A stretch of 64,000 bases of DNA from Tenacibaculum sp. 1_MG-2023 (lineage in GTDB: Bacteria; Bacteroidota; Bacteroidia; Flavobacteriales; Flavobacteriaceae). Shown piece after piece: positions 51,200 to 61,029 of this stretch. The position numbers and the translations under genes were made by a program. The DNA lies in assembly GCF_030547425.1 (NCBI RefSeq), contig NZ_JAUORH010000006.1, positions 1 to 64,000 of the forward strand. Reading direction: 5' to 3'. The notes below the pieces were generated by a model. It was not told the DNA's origin. It saw only the letters and a list, made by a program, of their open reading frames with translations, and did not search any database. Numbering within the stretch: the first letter of the stretch is position 1; every line of letters starts with the position of its first letter.

Positions 51200-52069
51200 A
51201 TGGCAAACGAAACTGTAGCAACACCAGAAAGAACGAAAAAACCAAAATGGTTACGTGTAAAATTACCTGTAGGAAAGAAATACACAGAACTAAGAGGGCT
51301 TGTTGATAAATATAAACTAAACACCATTTGTACCAGTGGAAGCTGCCCTAACATGGGAGAATGCTGGGGAGAAGGTACAGCTACCTTTATGATTTTAGGG
51401 AATACCTGTACACGTTCTTGTGGATTTTGTGGTGTTAAGACTGGACGTCCTGATACTGTAGAATGGGATGAACCTGAAAAAGTAGCTCGCTCAATAAAAA
51501 TAATGGATATTAAGCATGCGGTAATTACTTCGGTTGACCGTGATGACTTGAAAGATGGAGGTTCTATTATTTGGTCTGAAACGGTACAAGCTATCCGTAG
51601 AGCTAATCCAAATACGACTTTAGAAACTCTAATTCCAGATTTTCAAGGAAACGAAAAGTTGATAGACCGTATTATTGAAGTAGCTCCTGAAGTAGTTTCT
51701 CACAATATGGAAACTGTACGTCGTTTAACTCGTGAAGTTCGTATTCAAGCAAAATACGATCGCAGTTTAGGTGTTTTAAAATACCTAAAAGATAGCGGAA
51801 TGCGTACCAAATCTGGAATTATGCTTGGTTTAGGTGAAACAGAAGACGAAGTAATACAAACCATGAAAGACTTACGCGGTGTTGGATTAGATGTTATAAC
51901 CATTGGTCAATATTTACAGCCTAGTAAAAAACACTTACCTGTTAAGGAATTCATAACACCTGACCAGTTCAAGAAATACGAAACATTAGGGTTAGAAATG
52001 GGCTTTATGTACGTGGAAAGCGGTGCTTTAGTACGTTCATCATATAAAGCACATAAACACGCTAGCTAA
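51200..52069 (+). CDS. lipA: Lipoyl synthase
   Basis: 289 residues from the ATG at 51200 ([13 protein letters not shown]). Radical SAM enzyme that inserts sulfur into octanoyl groups. Auxiliary cluster motif '[12 protein letters not shown]' (~43-54) and radical SAM '[10 protein letters not shown]' (~69-78). '[15 protein letters not shown]' and the C-terminal '[10 protein letters not shown]' are typical. The start is fixed by the promoter just upstream. Confidence 0.96.
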   Translation: MANETVATPERTKKPKWLRVKLPVGKKYTELRGLVDKYKLNTICTSGSCPNMGECWGEGTATFMILGNTCTRSCGFCGVKTGRPDTVEWDEPEKVARSIKIMDIKHAVITSVDRDDLKDGGSIIWSETVQAIRRANPNTTLETLIPDFQGNEKLIDRIIEVAPEVVSHNMETVRRLTREVRIQAKYDRSLGVLKYLKDSGMRTKSGIMLGLGETEDEVIQTMKDLRGVGLDVITIGQYLQPSKKHLPVKEFITPDQFKKYETLGLEMGFMYVESGALVRSSYKAHKHAS

Positions 52070-52161
52070 CATTAAATTAAAGAATTATTAACTTTTTAAC
52101 GCTTTAACGTTAAAAAAATGTCAAATAATTAAAAGTTAAATAAAGTACAGCTTTTTATTTA

Positions 52162-52285
52162 TAATTTTGGCACAGATATTGGAAACAACAATACCGTAAG
52201 CAAGTAACATTGTTTTCATTGTGTAAATTATTTGAATTAGTTGATTAACAAAGAAGCCCGCTCAATTGAGCGGGCTTCCTGTTTT
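52162..52285 (+). ncRNA. Candidate small RNA gene with its own promoter and terminator
   Basis: An exact -7 element TAATTTTG (52162-52169) is followed ~85 bases later by a perfect 26-nt palindromic terminator (52253-52278) with CTGTTTTTTTA. No convincing reading frame lies between. The predicted transcript is about 105-110 nt. It could instead be only the terminator of lipA preceded by a chance promoter-like word. Confidence 0.35.
52253..52278 (+). terminator. Strong terminator (26-nt perfect palindrome)
   Basis: GAAGCCCGCTCAA (52253-52265) pairs with TTGAGCGGGCTTC (52266-52278), then CTG and T7. Oriented for plus-strand transcripts: lipA or the candidate small RNA. Convergent with the cystathionine beta-synthase gene. 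Confidence 0.9.
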
Positions 52286-52305
52286 TTTATTTATTATAGA
52301 ACTAC

Positions 52306-53664
52306 TTAAATAGCTCTAATAATATCATACTTAGTAATTATATGGTGCTTTCCGTTTTCTAAATCAACTAACACAGCTTGATTTTCTTTGTTAATTAACT
52401 TCGACACTTCGTCTATAGAAGCTGATTTTTTAACTATTGGGTATCCTTTACCCATTATATCTTTAATAGGCTTTTCTGCTATATTTTTATCTTCTAAGTA
52501 ACTATGTAATAATGTAGACTCATCTACAGAACCTACAAAACCATTTACATCTCTTACTGGGATTTGTGATATTTTAAATGCACGCATTCTTTCGATAGCA
52601 TGCGACACTAATTCTTCTGTTTGAACAGTTACTAATGGTTTATCTATATGATCTTTAATTAAATCTTCAGCTGTAGTAATTTCTTCATCTAAGAATCCTC
52701 TATCACGCATCCAATCGTCATTAAACATTTTTCCTACATAACGACTTCCATGATCATGAAATAATACTACCACTACATCATCAGGTTTAAACTCGTCTTT
52801 TAACTGTAATAATCCTTTAATAGCTGATCCTGCTGAGTTTCCAACAAAAACACCTTCTTCTTTCGCTATTTTACGTGTATAAATAGCCGCATCTTTATCA
52901 GTTACTTTTGTAAATCCATCTATTAAAGAGAAATCAACATTCTTTGGTAAAATATCTTCTCCAATTCCTTCTGTAATATATGGGTAGATTTCATTTTCAT
53001 CAAAAACACCAGTCTCATGATACTTTTTAAAAACCGAACCATACGTATCAACTCCCCAAATTTTAATATTTGGATTTTTTTCTTTTAAAAACTTCGCAGT
53101 ACCAGAAACTGTTCCACCCGTTCCTACTCCAACTACAAAGTGTGTGATTTTACCATCTGTTTGTTCCCAAATCTCTGGTCCTGTTTGCTCGTAATGCGCT
53201 TGTGCGTTTGACGGGTTGTCATATTGATTTACATACCAAGAGTTTGGTGTTTCTTCACCTAAACGTTTAGATACAGAATAATATGAACGAGGGTCATCTG
53301 GTTCTACATTCGTGGGACAAACAACTACCTCTGCTCCTACTGCACGTAGGATATCCATTTTTTCTTTAGATTGTTTATCTGAAATTACAAAAATACACTT
53401 GTATCCCTTTACAATAGCCGCTAATGCTAATCCCATTCCTGTATTACCTGAAGTCCCTTCAATAATAGTACCTCCTGGTTTTAAACGACCATCTGCTTCG
53501 GCATCTTCAATCATTTTCAACGCCATGCGGTCTTTTACAGAGTTTCCTGGATTAAATGTTTCTACTTTAGCCAACACTAAAGCATCTACTTCTTTTGTTA
53601 CTGAGTTTAGTTGAACTAAAGGTGTGTTACCAATAGTTTCTAATATATTTTTTGCGTACTTCAT
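52306..53664 (-). CDS. Cystathionine beta-synthase-type enzyme with CBS domains
   Basis: 452 residues. PLP fold-type II catalytic domain (~1-320): PLP lysine in 'NSVKDRMALKMI' (~42-53), 'EGTSGNTGMGLALAAI' and 'VGVGTGGTVSGTAKFLKE'. The C-terminal pair of CBS domains (~340-452: 'VQTEELVSHAIERMRAFKISQIPVRD...') is the regulatory module, which may bind adenosyl ligands. No heme-binding extension. Probably makes cystathionine from serine and homocysteine, or acts as a cysteine synthase. It has a shorter paralogue at 57352-58347. Confidence 0.9.
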   Translation of the reverse strand: MKYAKNILETIGNTPLVQLNSVTKEVDALVLAKVETFNPGNSVKDRMALKMIEDAEADGRLKPGGTIIEGTSGNTGMGLALAAIVKGYKCIFVISDKQSKEKMDILRAVGAEVVVCPTNVEPDDPRSYYSVSKRLGEETPNSWYVNQYDNPSNAQAHYEQTGPEIWEQTDGKITHFVVGVGTGGTVSGTAKFLKEKNPNIKIWGVDTYGSVFKKYHETGVFDENEIYPYITEGIGEDILPKNVDFSLIDGFTKVTDKDAAIYTRKIAKEEGVFVGNSAGSAIKGLLQLKDEFKPDDVVVVLFHDHGSRYVGKMFNDDWMRDRGFLDEEITTAEDLIKDHIDKPLVTVQTEELVSHAIERMRAFKISQIPVRDVNGFVGSVDESTLLHSYLEDKNIAEKPIKDIMGKGYPIVKKSASIDEVSKLINKENQAVLVDLENGKHHIITKYDIIRAI

Positions 53665-53686
53665 ATCTAATTAATGTTATGCAAAA

Positions 53687-54922
53687 CTAAGCAAATCGAA
53701 TGGATTTTGAAGGGCGGATTTTTGTGATGATATATGAAGGAACAATTAGCATTAAAAAACACAAGGCTAACGTACCTAAATTCAACAATAAAATTGCCAA
53801 TAAATTAATATCTACAGGCATTGTTGACACATAATAAGTTTCAGGATCTAAACTTATTAGCTTCGTATATTTTTGAATTAAAAGTATACTAAGCCCGATA
53901 AGATTTCCCCAGAACAATCCTTTTAAAATTAAGTAAGAAGCATTGTATAAAAATATTTTTCGGATACTCCAATTTACGCTTCCTAATGCTTTTAAAATTC
54001 CGACCATTTGTACACGTTCTAAAATAAGCACTAACAATGCTGTTACCATATTTATTCCTGCAACTAACACCATTATTCCTATGATAAACCATACATTATT
54101 ATCTAGTAATTTTAACCACTCAAAAATAGCAGGATAATTACTTACAATTGTAATACTATTTAAAGTTGCACCAATACTTGTATATACTTCATCTCCTTTT
54201 TCTTTTAGCTTATCATAATCATCAATCAATACTTCAAAACCACCTACCTCATTATCTTTCCAACGATTAATTTTTTGTACTTCTCTTAAATCTCCTAACA
54301 ACATAATCTTATCAAACTGTTCAAAACCTGTGTTGTATATACCTACAATAATTGGTTTTCTAGATTTGAACTTTAAACTACTATTTTCTGCTCCAAACCA
54401 AGTTTGAATTGTATCGTTGAGCTTAAAATGCAATCGATTTGCTATAGATTCTGAAATTAGAATTTCTCGGTTTCTATCCTGAGTAAAATCTGGTAGACGA
54501 CCTTCAACTAAACACTCATTAAAAAAAGTAAAATCATAATCAGCCAAAACGCCTTTAAAAATAATTCCTTCAAAATCAGTTGGAGTTCTAATGATTCCCC
54601 CCACATTAGCAAAAGGTTGTACTTTTTTTATGCCGTCAATATTTTTAAACTCTGGATAAAACTCTTGATTTATATCAATCGGAACTGTTGAAACATCTGA
54701 ATTGTTATTATCATAATTTACAATCTGAATATGCCCTTTAAAACCAGTCATTTTATCACGCACCTTATTCTGAAATCCTGAGGTAATTGATACTGCAATC
54801 AACATAATTGCAACCCCCAAAGCAATAGCAATGGTTGCAATAGTAATGATTGGTGATGAAATACTGCTTTTATACTGTTTTCCTGCAATGATTCGTTTTG
54901 CTATGAATAGTTCGAAGTTCAA
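53687..54922 (-). CDS. LolC/FtsX-type ABC transporter permease
   Basis: 411 residues, four membrane helices: one at ~25-47 (ITIATIAIALGVAIMLIAVSI), then after a ~220-residue periplasmic MacB-like domain three more (~277-300, ~325-350, ~375-400). The start 'FELFIAKRIIAGKQYKSSISSPII' is typical of LolE/LolC-like permeases that extract lipoproteins from the inner membrane. No ATPase gene is adjacent. 22 bases upstream of the CBS-type enzyme gene; possibly co-transcribed. Confidence 0.88.
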   Translation of the reverse strand: MNFELFIAKRIIAGKQYKSSISSPIITIATIAIALGVAIMLIAVSITSGFQNKVRDKMTGFKGHIQIVNYDNNNSDVSTVPIDINQEFYPEFKNIDGIKKVQPFANVGGIIRTPTDFEGIIFKGVLADYDFTFFNECLVEGRLPDFTQDRNREILISESIANRLHFKLNDTIQTWFGAENSSLKFKSRKPIIVGIYNTGFEQFDKIMLLGDLREVQKINRWKDNEVGGFEVLIDDYDKLKEKGDEVYTSIGATLNSITIVSNYPAIFEWLKLLDNNVWFIIGIMVLVAGINMVTALLVLILERVQMVGILKALGSVNWSIRKIFLYNASYLILKGLFWGNLIGLSILLIQKYTKLISLDPETYYVSTMPVDINLLAILLLNLGTLALCFLMLIVPSYIITKIRPSKSIRFA

Positions 54923-55059
54923 ATGGTTGTATTTTTTACAAAATCAAAAGTAACTAATTCTTGTGTAAAGAAAGAGAAGAATACCTAGGTTTTAATTCTT
55001 TAACTTTTATTATTCTTAAAAAATAGAAATCTGTACCTTTATGTTTTAATTTTTTATAG

Positions 55060-56316
55060 ATGAAGCTTTCTTTCAATTTCGTTTTTTTAATTTTTTTAGT
55101 ATTCAATTTTCAATTTTATTCTTGTGCACAACAGCAACAAAAATCTACCGCTAAAGAAGTTATAAAACAAGAAGAACCAAAAACCATTAAAACGGGTGCT
55201 GATAGAACCGACCAATACCTTTCACTGTTAAAAAATAAAAACATAGCCATTGTTGCTAATCAAACTTCAGCTTTACAAGTTTTACAAAGAGCGGAAGTTG
55301 CACCAAATGTAATGGGATCTAAGCAAATTACACATCATTTAGTGGATTACCTCCATAATTACGAAGGAATTAACGTACAAAAAGTTTTTGCTCCTGAGCA
55401 TGGTTTTCGAGGAAAAGCGGATGCTGGTGAAGCCATAGCGGATGGAAAAGACGTAAAAACGGGGATTCCTATTATTTCTTTATACGGAAAAAATAAAAAA
55501 CCTTCTCCTGAACAATTAAACGGAATTGATGTGGTAGTTTTTGATATTCAAGATGTAGGCGCACGTTTTTATACCTATATTTCTACACTGCATTATGTAA
55601 TGGAAGCTTGTGCCGAGGCTAATATTCCTGTCATATTACTTGACAGACCTAATCCGAACGGACATTATATTGACGGACCAATGTTAGAACGTGAACACAA
55701 AAGCTTTGTAGGTATGCACCCTGTACCTGTGGTTTATGGAATGACGATTGGAGAATACGGACAAATGATTAACGGAGAAAAATGGTTAGCGAATGGTATT
55801 CAGTGTGATTTAACTGTAATTCCTTTAGAAAATTATACACATCAATCAACATATAGTTTGCCGATAAAACCTTCGCCTAATTTACCTAACGATGTTTCAA
55901 TAAACCTATATCCTAGTTTATGCTTTTTTGAAGGAACCAATGTATCTGCAGGAAGAGGAACCGACAAACAATTTCAAATTTATGGTTCACCTTTTTTAGA
56001 AAAATCTGACTATAGTTTTACGCCACAGCCCAATGAAGGTGCAAAACACCCAAAACATAAAGAAAAAATGTGTTTTGGCGAAGATTTAAGCGCTTCTGAA
56101 CGTTTGGTTAACCTAAACCTTAGTTGGTTAGTAAAAGCGTATAAACAGTCTCCAAAAAATGACTTTTTCAATGCTTTTTTTACCAAACTAGCAGGTACTA
56201 CCAAACTACAAGAACAAATTGAACAAGGACTTTCTGAAGAGGAAATCAAAGAAAGTTGGCAACAAGGTTTAAACGACTTTAAAAAGATACGTGAGCAATA
56301 TTTGTTGTATGAGTAA
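55060..56316 (+). CDS. DUF1343/NamZ-type exo-beta-N-acetylmuramidase lipoprotein
   Basis: 418 residues. Lipoprotein signal (FLIFLVFNFQFYSC, Cys22). The mature protein has the DUF1343 pattern: 'IAIVANQTSAL', 'VFAPEHGFRGKADAGE' (~107-122), 'DVVVFDIQDVGARFYTYISTLHYVMEA' (~146-172), 'LDRPNPNGHYIDGPML' (~181-196) and 'PSLCFFEGTNVSAGRGT' (~287-303). Family knowledge: NamZ releases N-acetylmuramic acid from peptidoglycan fragments for recycling. Alone in its transcript as far as can be seen. Confidence 0.9.
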   Translation: MKLSFNFVFLIFLVFNFQFYSCAQQQQKSTAKEVIKQEEPKTIKTGADRTDQYLSLLKNKNIAIVANQTSALQVLQRAEVAPNVMGSKQITHHLVDYLHNYEGINVQKVFAPEHGFRGKADAGEAIADGKDVKTGIPIISLYGKNKKPSPEQLNGIDVVVFDIQDVGARFYTYISTLHYVMEACAEANIPVILLDRPNPNGHYIDGPMLEREHKSFVGMHPVPVVYGMTIGEYGQMINGEKWLANGIQCDLTVIPLENYTHQSTYSLPIKPSPNLPNDVSINLYPSLCFFEGTNVSAGRGTDKQFQIYGSPFLEKSDYSFTPQPNEGAKHPKHKEKMCFGEDLSASERLVNLNLSWLVKAYKQSPKNDFFNAFFTKLAGTTKLQEQIEQGLSEEEIKESWQQGLNDFKKIREQYLLYE

Positions 56317-56398
56317 TTCTATTTGATTTTTAACACTTTAAATACTAATTTTATTTTTAATGGATATAATTTATTAAAACAGAATTATATCATTAATC

Positions 56399-57082
56399 AT
56401 GTTGGACGCCATATCAATGAATAAAATAAAAAACATTATTATCAAAGGACTTCTTAAAGAGGTTCAAATAGCTGAAAGGTCATTAAAATTAAATGAAAAA
56501 ATTTCTAAATCCTATAGTAATATAGAAAGTCAAAATAAAAAAGATATTGCTTATATTATTTATAATTTAACTTATACAGAAATGGTTTTAGCTCTATCTC
56601 GTTTGTATGACGAACCAAGCAAAAAATACCCAACTCGTTGTTTAAAAAGTTTATATAAAATAACTAAAGAACAAAATCTATCAGAAGAACTATCTAAATT
56701 TCGCTCAGAATCAGAATTAAATCTTTACAAATTTGGTTTCCATCCAGAGTTTATAAAACTACTTAAAAGTGACTCAAATAGAAAATTCATAAAACATTCA
56801 ACTTACTTTTTTGAAGCAGAAGAAATTAATACCCCTTTGGTAGAGAATATTCAAAAACTAAAAACTATTCGCGATAAATTGCTTGCTCATAATGAAGATA
56901 TTGAGATTGACACTTCAGTACCATACAAAATGGCATATGAACTGATAGACCATGCGAAAAAGGTTTTATCTTTCTTCTCACTAACGTACGCAGGAATAAC
57001 TTTAATTATAGGTAACAAATTTGTTACTGATATTCATAGTAATAAGTGGGAAAAAATGTTCGAAAAATTCATAGACGAATAA
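56399..57082 (+). CDS. AbiU2/HEPN-like protein
   Basis: 227 residues, all-helical, with no signal. 'KKDIAYIIYNLTYTEMVLALSRLYD' (~43-67) and 'LKTIRDKLLAHNEDIEI' (~156-172) resemble the AbiU2-like HEPN group, where RxxxxxH is the usual HEPN RNase motif. The R and H are present (RDKLLAH). Several such proteins act in phage defence or toxin-antitoxin systems, but no antitoxin gene is adjacent and no activity can be claimed. There are two possible starts (MLDAIS at 56399 and M seven codons on). Confidence 0.6.
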   Translation: MLDAISMNKIKNIIIKGLLKEVQIAERSLKLNEKISKSYSNIESQNKKDIAYIIYNLTYTEMVLALSRLYDEPSKKYPTRCLKSLYKITKEQNLSEELSKFRSESELNLYKFGFHPEFIKLLKSDSNRKFIKHSTYFFEAEEINTPLVENIQKLKTIRDKLLAHNEDIEIDTSVPYKMAYELIDHAKKVLSFFSLTYAGITLIIGNKFVTDIHSNKWEKMFEKFIDE

Positions 57083-57351
57083 AACACTAAACACCAGCTA
57101 TAGTTAAGCGTAGAGATAGTTTGATAAACCAAAGTGAAACTACATATTTAAAGTTATATCAGAAAATAATAAATCAATAAGAAGTTCTACTCTTTAATGT
57201 TAGGTAATAAAAATCTGTTTCTAATTCTATTTTCTACTTTATATTATATCCCTCTCATAAACACCGAACACCTATATTTAACTCCCCAGTTTGCTAAATT
57301 GTTAATTAAAGGAAACCCTTCCTAAGGACTACTAGAGTAAATAAGTGCCTT

Positions 57352-58347
57352 CTATAAAAACCCCTGCTCTTTCATCCAGTCGTTTGAATAAATTTTATTC
57401 ATATAACGAGACCCATGGTCTGGTAAAATTACGACTACTATACTACTTTCATCAAAAAAACCATTATCAGCATATTGTTGTGTAGCCTGTAAAGCTGCTC
57501 CTGAAGTATACCCTGCGAAAATTCCTTCTGCTTTTACTAATTCTCTAGCTTTTAAAGCAGCTTCTTTATCGGATACTTTTTCGTACACATCTACCACATC
57601 AAAATCAGTAGAAGTTGGAATTAAGTTTTTACCTAAACCTTCTATTTTATAGGGACTAATTTCATTTGAATCAAACTCACCTGTTTCATGATACTTTTTA
57701 ATCACTGAGCCCATCGCATCGACTCCTAAAATTTGAATATCAGGATTTTGTTCTTTTAAATAACGGGCGGTTCCAGAAATCGTTCCTCCTGTCCCGCTTG
57801 CTGCAACTACGTGGGTTACTTTTCCGTCGGTTTGTTCCCAAATTTCTGGTCCCGTACTCTTATAATGTGCTTCAATATTTAGTTCATTAAAATACTGATT
57901 GATATAAATAGACCCTGGATTTTCTCTATGTAATCTTTTAGCTACTTCGTAATACGAACAAGGATCGTCAGGAGTAACATTTGCAGGACAAACATGTACT
58001 TCTGCTCCCATAGACTTTAACATGTCTATTTTGTCTTGAGAAGACTTATCACTCACTGCCAAAATACATCGATATCCTTTTACAATACTAATCATTGCCA
58101 ATGAAAACCCTGTGTTACCAGATGTTGTTTCAACAATAATATCTCCTTCTTTTACGATTCCTTTTTGTTCTGCTGTTTCTATGATATGCAATGCAATTCT
58201 ATCTTTAGCAGAGTGCCCTGGGTTAAATGCTTCAACTTTTGCATAGTAAGTACCCGGTAAGTCTTGGGTAATTCGATGCAGTTGAATCATGGGGGTTTGA
58301 CCTACTAAATCTATTATTGAATTGGTTATACCTTGATGTCTTTCCAT
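57352..58347 (-). CDS. Cysteine synthase/cystathionine beta-synthase-like PLP enzyme without CBS domains
   Basis: 331 residues from the ATG at 58347 ([19 protein letters not shown]). PLP lysine in '[12 protein letters not shown]' (~40-51), '[16 protein letters not shown]' and '[18 protein letters not shown]'. Closely similar along its length to the catalytic domain encoded at 52306-53664, down to '[22 protein letters not shown]'. It lacks the CBS pair, so it would escape that regulation. The frame extends to 58443, but those 32 codons translate a family R-type repeat, so the later ATG is preferred. Confidence 0.88.
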   Translation of the reverse strand: MERHQGITNSIIDLVGQTPMIQLHRITQDLPGTYYAKVEAFNPGHSAKDRIALHIIETAEQKGIVKEGDIIVETTSGNTGFSLAMISIVKGYRCILAVSDKSSQDKIDMLKSMGAEVHVCPANVTPDDPCSYYEVAKRLHRENPGSIYINQYFNELNIEAHYKSTGPEIWEQTDGKVTHVVAASGTGGTISGTARYLKEQNPDIQILGVDAMGSVIKKYHETGEFDSNEISPYKIEGLGKNLIPTSTDFDVVDVYEKVSDKEAALKARELVKAEGIFAGYTSGAALQATQQYADNGFFDESSIVVVILPDHGSRYMNKIYSNDWMKEQGFL

Positions 58348-58371
58348 TATAGTTTTTAAATAAGAAAAAGT

Positions 58372-58431
58372 GTCATTACGAAAAACAGACACGAAAAATC
58401 TGTTGAGATTGTTCGTTGCTTTCACAATGAC
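58372..58431 (+). repeat. Short GTCATT...AATGAC repeat element
   Basis: 60 bases with inverted ends GTCATT/AATGAC, and AAATCTGTTGAGATTGTTCGTTGC inside. Resembles the ends of the family R repeats but is a distinct short subtype. Lies between the two minus-strand genes. Confidence 0.5.
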
Positions 58432-58461
58432 ACTTACACTCAATCGAGCGCAAAAATATAA

Positions 58462-60624
58462 TTATTTTTTTAACTTACCTTCTAACATTAAAAAGAACGT
58501 ATATTCTTCTGCAGTTTCTTTTAAAGCATCAAACCTTCCTGAGGCTCCTCCATGACCTGCTTCCATATTTGTATGTAAGAATAATAGGTTATTATCTGTT
58601 TTTACATCGCGTAGTTTCGCAACCCATTTTGCAGGCTCCCAATACTGTACTTGACTGTCGTGTAAACCTGTGGTTACTAACATGTTTGGGTATGATTTTA
58701 CTACTACTTGATCGTATGGAGAATACGACTTAATGTAATCATAGTATTCTTTATCGTTCGGATTACCCCATTCATCATACTCACCTGTTGTTAAAGGAAT
58801 ACTATCATCTAGCATGGTAGAAATTACATCAACAAAAGGCACCGCAGCTATGATTCCGTTATATAACTCAGGATTCATATTTACAATCGCCCCCATTAAT
58901 AAACCTCCTGCTGAGCCTCCCATAGCATATAAATGTTCTGGTGATGTATAACCGCTATCTATTAAATATTTAGAACAATCAATAAAATCGGTAAATGTAT
59001 TTTTCTTATTCAACATTTTACCATCTTCGTACCACTCACGTCCTAAATACTGACTTCCTCTAATATGCGCTAAAGCATATACAAATCCACGATCTAATAA
59101 ACTTAAACGTGTTGTTGAAAATCCATCATTAATTGTATATCCATAAGAACCGTACGCATATTGTAAAATTGGTGTGTTTTTATCAAGCTTGGTATCTTTA
59201 TGATGTACAATTGATAACGCTACTTTTTTACCATCACGAGCAGGTACCCAAATACGCTTGCTTACATAATTATTTTTATCAAACTTTCCTCCTAAAACTT
59301 CTTGCTCTTTTTTGATTTCTTTTGATCTATCCTTCATGTTGAAATCAATCACAGAACTTGGAGTTGTCATTGAATTATATGAGTAGCGGATTACCTCTGT
59401 ATCAAACTCAGGATTACCATATACTCCTGCTGAATAGGTTTCTTCTTCAAAAGGTAAGTAGTAATCTTCAGTTCCATCCCATCGTTTAATACGGATTTTA
59501 TTCAATCCTTCGTTTCTTTCTTCTAAAACTAAGTAGTCTTTAAAAATTGAAAAATCTTCAAATAAGGTATCTTCTCTATGTGGAATTACATCTACCCAGT
59601 TTTCTTTCCCAGGCTTATCTATAGGAGTTTTCATCAACTTAAAATTGGTTGCTCCGTCCTTATTGGTTTTAATATAAAAATGATCTCCGTAGTGTGCTAC
59701 TTCATATTCTAAATCACGCTCACGTGGTTGAATTATTTGTAATTCTCCATCAGGATTATTAGCATCTAATACATGATATTCTGTTGAAACTGTACTATAC
59801 GAACCTATTATGATATAATCCTTAGATTTTGATTTGGTAACAAAAGCTCCGAACGTATCGTCTTTTTCTTCATACACTAATTCATCTAAAGATGCATCAG
59901 AACCCAACGTATGTTTGTAAATCTTTGAAGAACGTAACGTTACAGGATCTTTTTTAGCATAAAACAACGTTTTATTATCATTTGCCCATACAGAACCTCC
60001 GGTGGTATTCTCAATAATATCTTTATAGATTTTACCAGTTTCTAAGTTTTTAATTCTAATAAAATATTGACGACGACTAACTGTGTCTGTAGCAAAAGCT
60101 GTCATTTTATTATCTGGTGACACATTTAACCCTCCTAGCTGAAAATAATCATATCCTTTTGCTTCCTTATTCACATTGAACATGATCTCCTCTTCAGCCT
60201 CTAAAGTTTCTTTTTTACGGCTATAAATTGGGTATTGCTGTCCTTTTTCATAACGAGTTATGTAAAAATACCCATCTTTTTTGTATGGTACTGACTCATC
60301 ATCTTCTTTTATGCGCCCTTTCATTTCTTGAAATAACTCTTCTTGAAACTCTTTAGTTTCTTTTGTCATTTCTTCATAATAAGCGTTCTCTGCATTTAAG
60401 TAATCGTATACTTTTTGAGTTTGCTCGTCTTTAACTTCTGCATTTTTTTGAGCATCAGTTAAACGCATCCAAAAATAATCATCAGTACGTATATCTCCGT
60501 GTTTCTCTAAAGTAGTTGGTTGCTTTTCAGCAACTGGGGCTTTGATATCTTTATTCATTTCTTGTTTTTTGCAAGAACCAAAAATAAGACTAAAAAACAA
60601 AGCTGGTAGCATTATTTTTTTCAT
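58462..60624 (-). CDS. S9-family oligopeptidase B, lipoprotein form
   Basis: 720 residues. N-terminal lipoprotein signal (PALFFSLIFGSC, Cys18) places it in the envelope. Beta-propeller domain ~80-430, alpha/beta-hydrolase domain after that. Catalytic Ser in 'AMGGSAGGLLMGAIVN' (~560), Asp in 'VTTGLHDSQVQYWEPAKW' (~648) and His in 'TNMEAGHGGASGR' (~683). Oligopeptidase B cleaves after basic residues in small peptides. Its length matches the family. Monocistronic and divergent from ybaB. Confidence 0.92.
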   Translation of the reverse strand: MKKIMLPALFFSLIFGSCKKQEMNKDIKAPVAEKQPTTLEKHGDIRTDDYFWMRLTDAQKNAEVKDEQTQKVYDYLNAENAYYEEMTKETKEFQEELFQEMKGRIKEDDESVPYKKDGYFYITRYEKGQQYPIYSRKKETLEAEEEIMFNVNKEAKGYDYFQLGGLNVSPDNKMTAFATDTVSRRQYFIRIKNLETGKIYKDIIENTTGGSVWANDNKTLFYAKKDPVTLRSSKIYKHTLGSDASLDELVYEEKDDTFGAFVTKSKSKDYIIIGSYSTVSTEYHVLDANNPDGELQIIQPRERDLEYEVAHYGDHFYIKTNKDGATNFKLMKTPIDKPGKENWVDVIPHREDTLFEDFSIFKDYLVLEERNEGLNKIRIKRWDGTEDYYLPFEEETYSAGVYGNPEFDTEVIRYSYNSMTTPSSVIDFNMKDRSKEIKKEQEVLGGKFDKNNYVSKRIWVPARDGKKVALSIVHHKDTKLDKNTPILQYAYGSYGYTINDGFSTTRLSLLDRGFVYALAHIRGSQYLGREWYEDGKMLNKKNTFTDFIDCSKYLIDSGYTSPEHLYAMGGSAGGLLMGAIVNMNPELYNGIIAAVPFVDVISTMLDDSIPLTTGEYDEWGNPNDKEYYDYIKSYSPYDQVVVKSYPNMLVTTGLHDSQVQYWEPAKWVAKLRDVKTDNNLLFLHTNMEAGHGGASGRFDALKETAEEYTFFLMLEGKLKK

Positions 60625-60658
60625 TTTTTAAGTTAGTTTATATTTCTTGTGAAAATAC

Positions 60659-60666
60659 TATTTTTG
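60659..60666 (+). promoter_or_regulatory. -7 element TATTTTTG for ybaB
   Basis: Exact TAnnTTTG match, 33 bases before the ATG at 60700. Confidence 0.45.
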
Positions 60667-60699
60667 TTGTTAAGTAAATCATAAAAAAACTGTACAATA

Positions 60700-61023
60700 A
60701 TGTTCGGAGATATTTCTGGAATGATGGGTAAACTACAAGAAGCCCAACAAAAAGTAGAAGAAACAAAAAAACGATTAGATACCGTTTTAATTGATGAAGC
60801 AATTGCTGGAGGAAATGTAAAAGTTACCGTTACTGCTAATCGCGAAGTTAAAGCTATTACAGTAGATGAGTCTTTATTAGAAGACAAAGAAGAATTAGAA
60901 GACTATTTAATCTTAGCGTTAAATAAAGCATTGAAACGTGCCGGTGAAATTAATGAGCAAGAATTAGCTGTTGCTGCTAAAAGTGGAATGCCTAATATTC
61001 CTGGAATGGATATGTTTAAATAA
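60700..61023 (+). CDS. YbaB/EbfC nucleoid-associated protein
   Basis: 107 residues. '[22 protein letters not shown]' helix (~8-29), then '[23 protein letters not shown]' strands (~38-60) and a helix with '[20 protein letters not shown]'. YbaB forms dimers that bind DNA. In this phylum it is not linked to dnaX/recR here. First gene of a small plus-strand group with the two small membrane-protein genes. Confidence 0.93.
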   Translation: MFGDISGMMGKLQEAQQKVEETKKRLDTVLIDEAIAGGNVKVTVTANREVKAITVDESLLEDKEELEDYLILALNKALKRAGEINEQELAVAAKSGMPNIPGMDMFK

Positions 61024-61029
61024 TATCTT

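Noticed and set aside
58348..58443. 32-codon N-terminal extension of the CBS-like enzyme
   Set aside because: These codons translate the short GTCATT...AATGAC repeat at 58372-58431; the family starts at the later ATG (58347).
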